Source: Coptis chinensis
Taxonomy: Eukaryota; Streptophyta; Magnoliopsida; Ranunculales; Ranunculaceae
DNA: 64,000 nt
Assembly (NCBI GenBank): GCA_015680905.1
Contig: CM027378.1
Location: forward strand, 108,583,501-108,647,500
Direction of reading: 5' to 3'
This document shows positions 11,282 to 24,500 of this stretch, piece by piece. A program made the translations under genes and the position numbers. Numbering within the stretch: position 1 is the stretch's first letter; every line of letters starts with the position of its first letter. A model generated the notes under the pieces. That model had not been told where the DNA came from, made no database searches, and worked only from the letters and a program-made list of their open reading frames with translations.

Positions 11282-14200
11282 TGTAACGCCCGTATTTTTA
11301 AATACATATTTTTTCTATTTTATTAATTAATTAAATTATTTTATTTTCAAAATTCGTCGGATCGGACTCGGGATACGTGGGCCTGGTTTTGGGCCCGAGT
11401 CTGTGTTGGGCTTGGGTTTCGGACCCAAGTATATAAACCCTTTTCTAGAAAATAGGGTTCATAAAAATAATAATATATTAAAATGGAGGCGAGCTTGAAG
11501 CTCGTTTTCTTTGGAAGCGGAGTCACGTACTCGGACTCGGAGGAATTAGGTGGAGGCTGTTAATACACGTGAGTAGAGTTAACTCTCACCACTTTTCAAA
11601 CTATGATTTTCATCGGTTTAGATTTTTTTGAATTTTCTACCCAAATAAACCGTTTTGTGAGTAGTTTATTTTTCGTGTTTTTCCGATATATAGAGACACG
11701 ATCATTTATCGTCAAAACCATGTTACGTGTTCATCCATCTTTCATTTTACATTATTTTTTCTTGTGTTTGAACCGTTTTTTTTGTGTATGGGAAGGGTGT
11801 TGATTAAACCGTGATTAGGAATTAGTCGTTATATTGGTTGATTGGTTGAAATTGGGTGGGATGTTGAACCCCCTGGAAGAAGCTACAAAATTAATGGAGC
11901 CGACCTCGACTTGGTAATCGCCTTTCCGATTGTTGTTGTTTTTGCTTGGTGGGTCATGAGGTTTGATTGAGGGATGAGGACCGCCGATTGGGTCTTTGGA
12001 GAGTGGGGGTGAAGCTTGGAAGCGTTAATGGCACGGTGTTGGGCATTTTTTCTTGGGTTTAAATGGGTTGTTGTGTTTTGTAGTGATGGGTTGATGGTTG
12101 GTTGTGAGGGGGGTGTTTGAGGTTTGTGTGAGGCGGTTGAGTGGGGTAGGAAGCCATTAATGGCGATAGAAGAAAATCTTGTAGATCTAGTTTTGAAGAT
12201 GGGCGTCGATTTAGTGAATGGTGTTTTGGTTTTGTTAATGTTGTTTGGGTTGTTATGGGGATTAAAACCGCTTGTATAAATTGGGTGGTCGTGTGGAGGC
12301 TTGTGGTGGCCCGGATTTGGTGGTGGAAGAAGATTGAAGAAGATGAACAAGAATTTTCGGGGTTGGGCTTGGGCTTGGGTCAAGACCAAGTGGGTCGGTT
12401 TTGTTTAGGCCCCGATTCTAATTTCATTTGTATGTTGGGCGAAATGTATTTGTTTTGTTTGGGCCCAATTTAATTAAGTTTTGTGGACCCGGTTTAACTT
12501 AAGTTTTGGGACCGGTTCTAATATTAGTCTATGGGCCGCTTCATTTGTATTTTTGGACCGAACCACTTAATTGTTTTGGGCCGCTTTAATATTAAATCGA
12601 GGCGGTCCATAGGACTTAAAATAGATCCATTAGGGTCGGGTAGAATAAATAAGTGGACTTTTAGAGTTTCGGTTCTAAGGTTTGGGCTCACTTAATTAGG
12701 TCCGAACCATCACCTTGGTCATCACGGAGCCCACGAACCACGTGCGCTTTGACCCAAAGCCATGAACCATGGCTATGACCTGAACTGTCGAACACCTAAA
12801 ACGACAGTTTGACTTTGACAATGATGAATTGACTTTGACCAGGACCTGTTGACTTTGACTAGGACAGTTTGACTTTGACCATCGACCGTTGACTTTGACG
12901 GTTGACTTTGACCTTTGACCATGGACGGTTGACTTTCACCTTTGACTTTGGCGATGACAGTTTGACTTTGACCATGGCATGTTGAGTTTGACCTTGACCA
13001 TGAGGTGTTGACCTTTGACCGCCGACCGTTGATTGACTTTGGTCATTTTGACCGATTGATGTGGATTTTCCAGTTTTCATATGTTTGTTTATATGGATAT
13101 ATATAGTAATAAAATATTGTCGGATATTGTATAACTTGGTTGGTAAATTATCTAATTTAGATTTGACGCGTGAGTAGTGTGTAAAAATATTGGGCTTTGA
13201 TTGTGGGTAATGGATTGTTTAATTGTACTTCGTTTTATGTTGTATATTATATGGACATATGTAGTAATAAAATCTTTGTGGAAGCTTGACAACTTTGGTT
13301 GTCATTATCTAATAAAGATTTGACATTGATATTGTGTATTTTTGACCGCGTGGCGATATTGAGATGTTAGGAGATATTATATTCCTAATACGTTATAATG
13401 TATGTGATCGTTGAAGCATTGTGACATGATATAATATGCTAGGATAGTTGTATTAATGCAATATCTTGGAGAAATGTATATACACTCCATTATTTTATAT
13501 GTGAAATGCTAATATAGCATTAGTGAATATTTGCCTTACCTGGAGTGTGGTGTAGTCTGATAATATATTGGCACGTGAAAGAACGAAATATGGTTGAGAT
13601 ATAATTGAGATGTTTCTAGATATTATGGCTTAGTGCAATAAGGTAATTGACACCGCAAGCGTGATATAAAGTAGAAATGTTTATGAGTCATTAATGTATG
13701 ACACCCGAATAAATTACATAACGAAAATCCTAGAACCCGACTACCACAACTCATGTGATTGGCCTTCCGGCGCTTCGTTAATCTGAATGGCGGCGCCGGT
13801 CTTCCTTTCCGGGCGTTCGCTTAAAATTTGAATGGCCTTCGGGCCTCTCCCGGCGAACCGAATAGTGGCTTGATTATTCCGTTCGCAAAATAGAACGATG
13901 ATCGCATAATATTTTATCTTAGAAATAGTGGCGGTGCTTACATAGATTTGGCTTCCGTGTGAGGATTTACGGTGTCGCGCATCCCGGCGGAGGTGGTTAC
14001 GCATCGGAGTGGCTCATTATGTAAAGGGAGGCATGTGGATGTACATGTTCGGCGTTGGGTTTGCGATTGTGGTAGCGGAAACCAGGTAAAGACATAGATA
14101 CGACGTGATTTTAGGGACACACAAAAGAAAGCCCCTGAAATAATCTAATTATGGTAATATGTTAGTTAATGATGTATCTTTAGATAGATGATTGTATATG

Positions 14201-14854
14201 CTTGGTTATTATAGTTTAGTTAGAACCTAAAACCTCGATGGAGGAACTACATGCCTTATTTATTATGAGTATAGGTTGTTGTGTGGTTAGTGGGAAGTTA
14301 AGGCGCCTCAAATGGAGGAACTACCCCGCCTTTATTATTGAACTTAAGGATGTTGTATTAGTCGTTGAAAGTTAAAATTTCGATGGAGGAACTAACTCTG
14401 CCGTATGGATTATGTATGTATATGTATAATTATATGTTGTATTTTAGGGCTACTCACACCAAAGATTTTATAATCTTGACCGATTTTGCATGTTTGCTTA
14501 TCGGTTGTGTTCATTCAATGAACATAGTTGATAAGTTTTGACGAGGTTTAGTGATGAAGAAGATTGGTTCTTTGCTGGTTTTAAGCGTTAGCATTGCATC
14601 TCAGGTTGTGTTTTGTTTTCCCTTGAGGTGATATAGATTTTCAGTTGAGATAATATTATTTGCATTTTCATTTGTAAATTGTTTTATAATGAAGAGGACT
14701 TTGTTTAAGTTAAAAATTTTATTGGTTTTAATTATCCGCATATTTTAAACTGTTTATGGGCTTTTGGGAGTGGAGAGTGCGTCACACCTCGGAGATCGAA
14801 GAGTCGGGGACAAATAATGTTTTTCCGAATTCTGTCGAAATTCGGGGTGTGACA
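11282..14854 (+). repeat. LTR 1 of the array
   Basis: 3573 bp, TGTAACGCCC ... GGTGTGACA. Contains a TTGAC-rich tract at about 12809-13051. ORFs within it are not shared in frame between LTR copies and are not genes. AT-rich parts match LTRs 2 and 3 nearly exactly, while GC-rich patches (for example 11500-11560, 11870-11930, 13750-13870) differ by many small indels. Confidence 0.88.
12800..13055 (+). promoter_or_regulatory. W-box-like (TTGAC) cluster in LTR 1
   Basis: About 23 TTGAC cores in roughly 245 bases, mostly in the phrases GTTGACTTTGACC and TTTGACTTTGACC. TTGAC(C/T) is the core of the W-box bound by WRKY transcription factors. Equivalent tracts occur in LTR 2 and LTR 3. Regulatory use is inferred. 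Confidence 0.5.
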
Positions 14855-14857
14855 GTT

Positions 14858-14870
14858 TGGTATCAGAGCA
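14858..14870 (+). other. Primer-binding site 1 (tRNA-iMet)
   Basis: TGGTATCAGAGCA three bases after the LTR 1 end. This is the standard plant initiator-methionine tRNA complement used to prime reverse transcription. Confidence 0.85.
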
Positions 14871-15494
14871 TTTGGTTAGCTTAGACTAGGGTGAGTCTAG
14901 GTGATTCTCGGATCGTGGTTTATGGGTAGTGTTTAAGGAGTTTTATTTTCAAAACTATTTCCGCTTAGTTGTTTTGTTTTTACAAAGAAAATAAAATAGA
15001 TATAGAAATAAAGAGAGTCAATATTTTTCTTGATTTGTTTGTACGTATGATGTATATATCTATATTAGTTACTCTTGTGGAGTGCATATGAAATGTTTTT
15101 TATTTTTCCTTATCATATGAGGAGTGGTTATATGTGTAATATGTTAATTATTAATGGATTTGATCAAGATGGTGTATACTGCTATAATGTTGTTTTATTG
15201 TTTGTGATCATTTTCACGTGGAGTATGGATTAAGTATGACCACATGTTTGTGAACTTTGTATTTGAGTGGTATGATATTATTTAAGAAATAATAAGATAT
15301 TTTAATCTATATTGAATGAGTTGTATTATCTGATGGCTTTGTGACGTACTGAGTAAGGAACTAATTGCCTCGGTGTTGAGGAACTATCTCATCTCTCACT
15401 CGCATTATTGTAATGGATGAATAGTTTTTAAAGTATAAGAGATTAATCTGTTAGAGGTGATTAGTTATAAATAAAAATAATAATAATAATAATA

Positions 15495-15700
15495 ATAATA
15501 AAAAATATACGTGTATTCTTTTTTTGAGATGTGTATACCCGATATACGCGTGTATTCTTTGAGACGTGTATACTTGCATATACACGCGTGTATTTTTTTG
15601 AGATGTGTATCTTGTATACACATGCGTGTGATCTTTTGAGATGTGTATACTTCCGTATACACGCAGTTTTTTTGAGGTGTATACTTTTGCATATACACAT
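15495..15700 (+). repeat. Hairpin minisatellite (38-bp units), copy 1
   Basis: Degenerate version of the array at 20670-20870. Units contain GTGTATAC-n4-GTATACAC-like inverted repeats separated by CGTGTATTCTTTTTGAGA. It is preceded by an (AAT)n run at 15471-15500. Confidence 0.75.
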
Positions 15701-16414
15701 TTTTATATTATTGTATATAGGTGAACTATTACCGTGCGTATATGATTGATTAATATCGTTAAATTAGTTTCACATGACTTTTGCATATTCGAGTATTTAT
15801 TCTGAATTGTTTTGTTTCAGTCTATATGATTTTGATAGATTAATATGAAATTTTTTTTTTTGATACGTGCTATATTTGATCCAGTTACAAGCATGAATTA
15901 GGATTCAAGGGTTGTTTTAAATTTAATTTTTCTGATAGCATGACTAAAGTAAATATAAAGTTTTATTGTAGTATCAATGACATGAGTGACATTTTGTTTT
16001 AAGTGTATCAGGACACTAATTTTCTTTTATGCATGATAATGAAAACTCCATAATGTTTTATACTGGGATGAACTTACCCCATATCATTTATTAGTTTAAG
16101 TAGAATATTATTTTTCGTAGAGTCTGCTACGTGTCAAGAAAATGCATGCTAATAAGAAATGATGTATTTATCTTATGTTTAAGTGACAAGAATAAATTGT
16201 TTTAATATAGACAAACTAAAACTGTAATAGGTTTTGTAATGGCATGAGGATATATATTCGGGTATTATTTAAAAATAATTAATACCATGTTATCTTGTTT
16301 AAGTTTAATCAACTCAAGCATTCTTGTATAGGTTCTAAGTTAATAACCAACGTTTTTGTTAGATATAGCTTTACTTCGAATCTCGACGAGATTCTTTTTG
16401 AATGATGTGTATAG

Positions 16415-19400
16415 TCAGAATGCCCGTATTTTTAAATACATATTTTTCTATTTTATTAATTAATTAAATTATTTTATTTTCAAAATTCGCCCGGATCGGA
16501 CTCGGGATACGTGGGCTGGTTTTGGGCTCGAAATCAGCGTGTTTGGCTTGGGTTTGGACCCAAGTATATAAACCCTTTTTCTAGAAAATAGGGTTCATAA
16601 AAAATAATAATATATTAAAAATGGAGGCGCCGAGCTTGAAGCTTCGTTCTTTGGAAGCGTGGAGCCTTGGCGGCTCTTTTAATAGGAATTCGTGGATCTT
16701 TTTCGGTTAATACACGTGAGTAGAGTTAACTCTCACCACTACTTAAAAACTATGATTTTCATCGGTTTAGATTTTTTAATTTTCTACCCAAATAAACTTT
16801 TTGTGAGTAGTTTATTTTTCGTTTTTTCCCCGTATAGAACCGCATCAATTATCAGACGTCCAAAACCATGTTACGTGTTTCTTCCGTCTTTCATTTTCAT
16901 TATTTTTCTTGTGTTTGAACCGTTTTGTTGTGTATGGGAAGGGTGTTGATTAAACCGTGATTAGGGGTCGATTATATTGGTTGATTGGTTGAAATTGGGT
17001 GGGATGTTGAACCCCCGCCGGGTTAAGACTTAACAAGCGTTAATGGAAGCGCCGACCTCGACTTGGTAATGCTTGCCATTGATTGTTGTTGTTTTGCTTG
17101 GTGGGTTATGAGGTTTTGATTGAGGGGATGAGGGTTGTCGATTGGGTCTTTGGAGAGTGGGGGCGGTGAAGCTTGGAGGCGTTAATGGCGTTGGGTGTTG
17201 GGCTGTTTTTCTTGGGTTTAAAATGGGTTGTTGTGTTTTGTAGTGATGGGTTGATGGTTGGTTGTGAGGGGTGTGTTTGAGGTTTGTGTGAGGGTTGGTT
17301 GAGTGGGTTTGTAGGAAGCCATTAATGGCGGAAAAGAAAAAATCTTGTAGATCTAGTTTTGAAGATGGGCGTCGATTTAGTGAATGGTGTTTTTGGTTTT
17401 GTTAATGTTGTTTGGGTTGTTATGGGGATTAAAACCGCTTGTATAAATTAAGTGGTCGTGTGGAGGCTTGTGGTGGCCTTGATTTGGTGGTGGAAGAAGA
17501 TTGAAGAAGATGAACGAGTAATTTTCGGTTGGGCTTTGGGCTTGGGTCAAGACCAAGTGGGGTCGGTTTTGTTTAGGCCCGATTCTAATTTCATTTGTAT
17601 GTTGGGCCGAAATGTATTTGTTTTGTTTGGGCCCAATTTAATTAAGTTTTGTGGACCAGTTTAACTTAAGTTTTGGGACCAGTTCTAATATTAGTCTATG
17701 GGCCCGTTTCATTTGTATTTTTTGGACCGAACCACTTAACTTTTTTGGGCCCGTTTCTAATATTGTCTGAGGCCAGTCCATAGGACTTAAAATAGATCCA
17801 ATTGGGTCAGGTAGAATAAATAAGTGGACTTTTAGAGTTTCGGGTTCTAAGGTTTGGGCTCCGCCAGTTGGGTCCGAACCATCACCGTCGTCAATTGAGC
17901 CCACGAACCATGCACTTTCACCTTAGCCATGAACCATGGCTATGACCTGAACTGTCGAACACTAAACGGTTTGACTTTGACTTTGACAATGATGAATTGA
18001 CTTTGACTTTGACCATGCTGACTTTGACTAGGACCGGTTTGACTTTGACCATCGACCGTTGACTTTGACGGGTTGACTTTGACCTTTGACCATGGACGGT
18101 TGACTTTCACCTTTGACTTTGGCGATGACAGTTTGACTTTGACCATGGCATGTTGAGTTTGACCTTGACCATGAGGTGTTGACCTTTGACCGTTGACCGT
18201 GATTGACTTTGATGTTGACCGGCTGACCGCGGATGTTGACTTTTCCAGTTTTTTCATATGTTTGTTTATATGGATATATATAGTAATAAAATAATCGTCG
18301 GATATTGTATAACTTGGTTGGTAAATTATCTAATTTAGATTTGGCGTGAGTAGTAGTGTGTAAAGCATATTGGGCTTTGATTGGGACCGGATTGTTTAAT
18401 TGTACTACGTTTTATGTTGTATATTATATGGACATATGTAGTAATAAAATCTTTGTGGAAGCTTGTACATATTTGGTTGTCATTATCTAATAAAGATTTG
18501 ACATTGATATTGTGTATTTTTTGACACGCGTGATGATATTGAGATGTTAGGAGATATTATATTCCTAATACGTTATAATGTAAAATGATGTGATAAAAGA
18601 TTGTGACATGATATAATATGCTGGGATAGTTGTATTAATGCAATATCTTGGAGAAATGTATATACACTCCATTATTTTATATGTGAAATGCTAATATAGC
18701 ATTAGTGAATATTTGCCTACCTGAGTGTGGTGTAGTGCAATAAGATATTGGCACGTGAAAGAATGAAATATGGTTATGAGATATAATTGAGATATTTCTA
18801 GATATTGGGGCTTAGTCTGCAATAAGGTAATTGACCGCACGCGTGATATAGTAGAAATGTTTATGAGTCATTAATGTATGACACCGAATAAATTACATAA
18901 CGAAAATCCTAGAACCCCGACTACCACAACTCATGTGGATTGGCCCTTCCGGCGTTTGATTAATCTGAATGGCCTTCGGGCGCCCTTCCGCGTTTGATTA
19001 AAGGCTGAATGGCCCTCGGCCCCTCCGGCGAGCCGAATAATTAAACGATTATTCCGTTCGCAAAATAATAGAACGATGATCGCATAATATTTTATGCCGA
19101 ATAGTGGCGGTGCTTACATAGATTTGGCTTCCGTGTGAGATTTACGGTGTCGCGGCATCCCGCCGAGGTGGTTACGCGACGAGTGGCTCATTATGTAAGG
19201 GGAGGCATGTGGATGTACATGTTCGGCGTTGGGTTTGCGATTGTGGTAGCCGGGAAACTAGGTAAGACATAGATCTGACGTGATTTTAGGGACACACAAA
19301 GAAAGCCCGAAATAATCTAATTATGGTAATATGTTAGTTAATGATGTATCTTTAGATAGATGATTGTATATGTTTGGTTGTTTATAGTTTAGTTAACCTA

Positions 19401-20021
19401 AAAACCGATGGAGGAACTACATGCCTTATTTATTATGAGTATAGGTTTGTTGTGGGTTAGTGGGAAGTTAAAGGCGCCTCGGTGGAGGAACTACCGCCTT
19501 TTAATTATTGAACTTAAGGATGTTGTATTAGTCGCTGAAAGTTAAAAGCCTCGATGGAGGAACTAACTACCGTATGGATTATGTATGTATATGTATAATT
19601 ATATGTTGTATTTTAGGGCTACTCACACCAAAGATTTTATAATGTCAACCGATTGCATGTTTGCTTATCGGGTGTGTTCATTCAATGAACATAGTTGATA
19701 AGTTTTGACGGGTTTAGTGATGAAGAAGATTGGTTCTTTGCTTGTGGTTTTAAGTTAGCATTGCATCTCGTGTTGTGTTTTGTTTTCCTTGAGGTGATAT
19801 AGATTTTCAGTTGAGATAATATTATTTGCATTTTCATTTGTAAATTGTTTTATAATGAAGAGGACTTTGTTTAAGTTAAAAATTTTATTGGTTTTAATTA
19901 TCCGCATATTTTAAACTGTTTATGGGCTTTTTGGAGTGGAGAGTGCGTCACACCTCGGAGATCGAAGAGTCGGGGACAAATAATGTTTTCCGAATTCGCA
20001 GCATTTAAATTGGGGTGTGAC
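16415..20021 (+). repeat. LTR 2 (middle LTR)
   Basis: About 3.6 kb and homologous to LTR 1 along its length. Its first bases are garbled relative to the others (TCAGAATGCCCG where LTRs 1 and 3 have TGTAACGCCCG), and its end reads GTGTGAC followed by GATTGGTATCAG, so both borders are approximate. The TTGAC tract lies at about 17970-18225. Confidence 0.82.
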
Positions 20022-20024
20022 GAT

Positions 20025-20037
20025 TGGTATCAGAGCA
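20025..20037 (+). other. Primer-binding site 2 (tRNA-iMet)
   Basis: TGGTATCAGAGCA directly after LTR 2, the second PBS in the array and evidence that LTR 2 functions positionally as a 5' LTR for internal region 2. Confidence 0.82.
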
Positions 20038-20669
20038 TTTGGTTAGCTTAGACTAGGGTGAGTCTAGGTGATTCTCGGATCGTGGTTTATGGGTAGTGTT
20101 TAAGGAGTTTTATTTTCAAAAACTATTTCCGCTAGTTGTTTTGTTTTTACAAAGAAAATAAAATAGATATAGAAATAAAGAGAGTCAATATTTTTCTTGA
20201 TTTGTTTGTACGTATGATGTATATATCTATATTAGTTACTCTTGTGGAGTGCATATGAAATGTTTTTTATTTTTCCTTATCATATGAGGAGTGGTTATAT
20301 GTGTAATATGTTAATTATTAATGGATTTGATCAAGATGGTGTATACTGCTATAATGTTGTTTTATTGTTTGTGATCATTTTCACGTGGAGTATGGATTAA
20401 GTATGACCACATGTTTGTGAACTTTGTATTTGAGTGGTATGATATTATTTAAGAAATAATAAGATATTTTAATCTATATTGAATGAGTTGTATTATCTGA
20501 TGGCTTTGTGACGTACTGAGTAAGGAACTAATTGCCTCGGTGTTGGAGGAACTATCTCGCCTCACTCGTACATTGTAATGGATGAATAGTTTTTAGTATA
20601 AGAGATTAATCTGTTAGAGGTGATTAGTTATAAATAAAAAATAATAATAATAATAATAATAATAAAATA

Positions 20670-20875
20670 TACGTGTATTCTTTTTGAGATGTGTATACCT
20701 GCGTATACACGTGTATTCTTTTTGAGACGTGTATACTTGCGTATACACGTGTATTCTTTTTGAGATGTGTATACTGGCGTATACACATGTGATCTTTTTG
20801 AGATGTGTATACTTCCGTATACACGTGTATTCTTTTTGAGAGGTGTATACTTGCGTATACACATTTTTATATTAT
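20670..20875 (+). repeat. Hairpin minisatellite (38-bp units), copy 2
   Basis: About 4.6 units of 38 bp. Each has GTGTATAC, a 4-base spacer (TTGC, CTGC, TTCC or TGGC-like) and GTATACAC, which can pair as an 8-bp stem, then GTGTATTCTTTTTGAGA. It lies about 640 bases downstream of the PBS, so it would be in the leader of the element's RNA. Confidence 0.85.
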
Positions 20876-21574
20876 TGTATATAGGTGAACTATTACCGTG
20901 ATATGATTGATTAATATCGTTAAATTAGTTTCACATGACTTTTGCATATTCGAAAGTATTTATTCTTAATTGTTTTGTTTCAGTCTATATGATTTTGATA
21001 GATTAATATGAAAAAATTTTTTTTGATACGTGCTATATTTGATCCAGTTACAAGCATGAATTAGGATTCAAGGGTTGTTTTAAATTTAATTTTTCTGATA
21101 GCATGACTAAAGTAAATATAAAGTTTTATTGTAGTATCAATGACATGAGTGACATTTTGTTTTAAGTGTATCAGGACACTAATTTTCTTTTATGCATGAT
21201 AATGAAAACTCCATAATGTTTTATACTGGGATGAACTTACCCCATATCATTTATTAGTTTAAGTAGAATATTATTTTTCGTAGAGTCTGCTACGTGTCAA
21301 GAAAATGCATGCTAATAAGAAATGATGTATTTATCTTGCGTTTAAGTGACAGTAATAAATTGTTTTAATATAGACAGCTAAACTGTAATAGGTTTTGTAA
21401 TGGCATGAGGATATATATTCGGGTATTATTTAAAAATAATTAATACCACTGTTATCTTGTTTAAGTTTAATCAACCTGCATTCTTGTATAGGTTCTAAGT
21501 TAATAACCAACGTTTTTGTTCGTATAGCTTTACTTCCGAATCTCGGGACGAGATTCTTTTGAGATGTGTATAGC

Positions 21575-24500
21575 TGTAACGCCCGTATTTTTAAATACAT
21601 ATTTTTTCTATTTTATTAATTAATTAAATTATTTTATTTTCAAAATTCGTCGGATCGGACTCGGGATACGTGGGCCTGGTTTTGGGCCCGAGTCTGTGTT
21701 GGGCTTGGGTTTCGGACCCAAGTATATAAACCCTTTTTCTAGAAAATAGGGTTCATAAAAATAATAATATATTAAAAATGGAGGCAGAGCTTGAAGCTCG
21801 TTTGCTGGAGCGGTGGAAGCCGACGGCGGACTTCGAGGAGGAATTGGGAAGTTTTAATACCGTGAGTAGAGTTAACTCTCACCACCATATAGAAACTATG
21901 ATTTTCATCGGTTTAGATTTTTCGAATTTTCTACCCAAATAAACTGTTTTGTGAGTAGTTTATTTTTCGTGTTTTTCCCGATATAGAACCATACAATTAA
22001 TTACGTCCAAAACCATGTTACGGTTCTCATCCATCTTTCATTTTACATTATTTTTTCTTGTGTTTGAACCGGTTTTGTTGTGTATGGGAAGGGTGTTGAT
22101 TAAACCGTGATTAGGGGTCGTTATATTGGTTGATTGGTTGAAATTGGGTGGGATGTTGAACCCCTGTCCGAAGCTTAACATTAACAGGCCATTAAGTTGA
22201 GACCTTACTTGGTAATCGCCATTGATTGTTGTTGTTTTGCTTGGTGGGTCATGAGGTTTGATTGAGGGATGAGGGATGGTCGATTGGGTCTTTGGAGAGT
22301 GGGGCGATTAAAGAAGCTTGGAGGCGTTAATGGCGCGGTGTTGGGATTTTCGATTTTCTTGGGTTTAAATGGGTTGTTGTGTTTTGTAGTGATGGGTTGA
22401 TGGTTGGTTGTGAGGGGTGTGTTTGAGGTTTGTGTGAGGTTGTTGGTGGTGGTAGAAGGAAGCCATTAATGGCGGCGAAGAAAAAATCTTGTAGATCTAG
22501 TTTTGAAGATGGGCGATCGATTTAGTGAATGGTGTTTTTTGGTTTTGTTAATGTTGTTTGGGTTGTTATGGGGATTAAAACCCGCTTGTATAAATTGAGG
22601 TGGTCGTGTGGAGGCTTGTGGTGGCGGTTTGGTGGTGGTGGAAGAAGATTGAAGAAGATGAAACGCGAAATTTTTCGGGTTGGGCTTGGGCTTGGGTCAA
22701 GACCAAGTGGGTCGGTTTTGTTTAGGCCCGATTCTAATTTCATTTTAGTATGTTGGGCGAAATGTATTTGTTTTTGTTTGGGCCCAATTTAATTAAGTTT
22801 TGTGGACCGGTTTAACTTAAGTTTTGGGACCAGTTCCTAATATTAGTCTATGGGCCCGCTTTCATTTGTTTTTTTGAGCCAACCACTTAATTGTTTTGGG
22901 CCCGTTTAATATTATGCGAGGCCCCCATAGGACTTAAAATAGATCCAATGGGTCGGGGTTAGAATAAATAAGTGGACTTTTAGAGTTTCGGGTCTAAGGT
23001 TTGGGCTCCGCCATTTGGGTCCATCCATCACCTTCGTCATGAGCCATGAGCCATGACCTTTGACCTTAGCCATGAACCATGGCTATTTATGACCTGACTG
23101 TCGAACAACACAGAAACGACAGTTTTGACTTTGACAATGATGAATTGACTTTGACCAGGACTTTGACTTTGACTAGATACGGTTTGACTTTGACCATCGA
23201 CCGTTGACTTTGACGGTTGACTTTGACCTTTGATGGGACGGTTGACTTTCACCTTTGACTTTGGCGATGACAGTTTGACTTTGACCATGACATGTTGAGT
23301 TTGACCTTGACCATGAGGTGTTGACCTTTGACCGATTGGATTGACTTTTGGATTTGTTGTTGTTGGCCGACCGTGGATGTTGACTTTTCCAGTTTTCATA
23401 TGTTTGTTTATATGGATATATATAGTAATAAAATAATCATCGGATATTGTATAACTTGGTTGGTAAATTATCTAATTTAGATTTGGCGTGAGTAGTGTGT
23501 AAAAGCATATTGGGCTTTGATTGTGACCGTGGATTGTTTAATTGTACTACGTTTTATGTTGTATATTATATGGACATATGTAGTAATAAAAAATCTTTGT
23601 GGAAGCTTGTACAACTTTGGTTGTCATTATCTAATAAAGATTTGACATTGATATTGTGTGTGTTTTGACACGTGGCGATATTGAGATGTTAGGAGATATT
23701 ATATTCCTAATACGTTATAATGTATGTGATCGTTGAAGCATTGTGACATGATATAATATGCTGGGATAGTTGTATTAATGCAATATCTTGGAGAAATGTA
23801 TATACACTCCATTATTTTATATGTGAAATGCTAATATAGCATTAGTGAATATTGCCACTTCACCTGAGTGTGGTGTAGTCTGAATAATATATTGGCACGT
23901 GAAAGAAACGAAAGTGACTATGAGATATAATTGAGATGTTTCTAGATATTATGGCTTAGTGCAATAAGGTAATTGACCGCACTTGCGTGATATAGTAGAA
24001 ATGTTTATGAGTCATTAATGTATGACACTTTGAATAAATTACATAACGAAAATCCTAACCCGACTACCACAACTCATGTGATTGGCCATTCCGGCGTTTG
24101 ATTAATCGAATGGCGCTTGCCCTTCCGGCGTTTGATTAAAGCCGAATGGCCTTGGGCCCTCTCCTCCGGCGAAATAATTAACTTGATTATTCCGTTCGCA
24201 AAATAACGATGATCGCATAATATTTTATGCCGAATAGTGGCGGTGCTTACATAGATTTGGCTTCCGTGTGAGGATTTACACGGTGTCGCGGCATCCCGCT
24301 CGGTGGTGGTTCACGCGAGTGGCTCATTATGTAAGGGAGGCATGTGGATGTACATGTTCGTTGGGTTTTCATGATTGTGGTAGCCGTGGAAACTAGGTAA
24401 AGACATAGATCTGACGTGATTTTAGGGACACACAAAAGAAAGCTGAAATAATCTAATTATGGTAATATGTTAGTTAATGATGTATCTTTAGATAGATGAT

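Larger units (their letters stand above)
14855..16414 (+). mobile_element. Internal region 1 of the array (non-coding)
   Basis: About 1.56 kb with the PBS at its left end, no ORF of retroviral type, a degenerate hairpin minisatellite at about 15495-15700, and near identity to internal region 2 (20022-21574), for example around 14960-15360. A clear polypurine tract next to the following LTR was not found. Confidence 0.8.
20022..21574 (+). mobile_element. Internal region 2 of the array (non-coding)
   Basis: Nearly identical to internal region 1 (for example 20110-20520 against 14960-15360), with no retroviral coding sequence. It ends GAGATGTGTATAGC immediately before LTR 3, which resembles the start of a minisatellite unit. 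Confidence 0.8.

Noticed and set aside
11883-12389. 168-residue minus-strand ORF in LTR 1
   Set aside because: Not preserved in LTRs 2 and 3, low-complexity Pro/Thr/Asn composition, no domain.
12800-13055. CRISPR-like array suspicion for the regularly spaced TTGAC repeat
   Set aside because: No constant repeat with unique spacers; eukaryotic LTR context.
12859-13080. Repeated VKVKLS / GQSQ-type ORFs across the TTGAC tracts
   Set aside because: Translation of a DNA minisatellite; the frame and length differ between the three copies.
15461-15749. ORFs with repeated KKNTRVY-type units
   Set aside because: Produced by the 38-bp minisatellite read in several frames; not a repeat protein.
16395-16414. 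Polypurine tract before LTR 2
   Set aside because: The bases before LTR 2 and LTR 3 are not purine-rich enough (GAGATGTGTATAGC) to call one.
20614-20864. Three overlapping minus-strand repeat ORFs
   Set aside because: Same minisatellite effect as at 15.5 kb.
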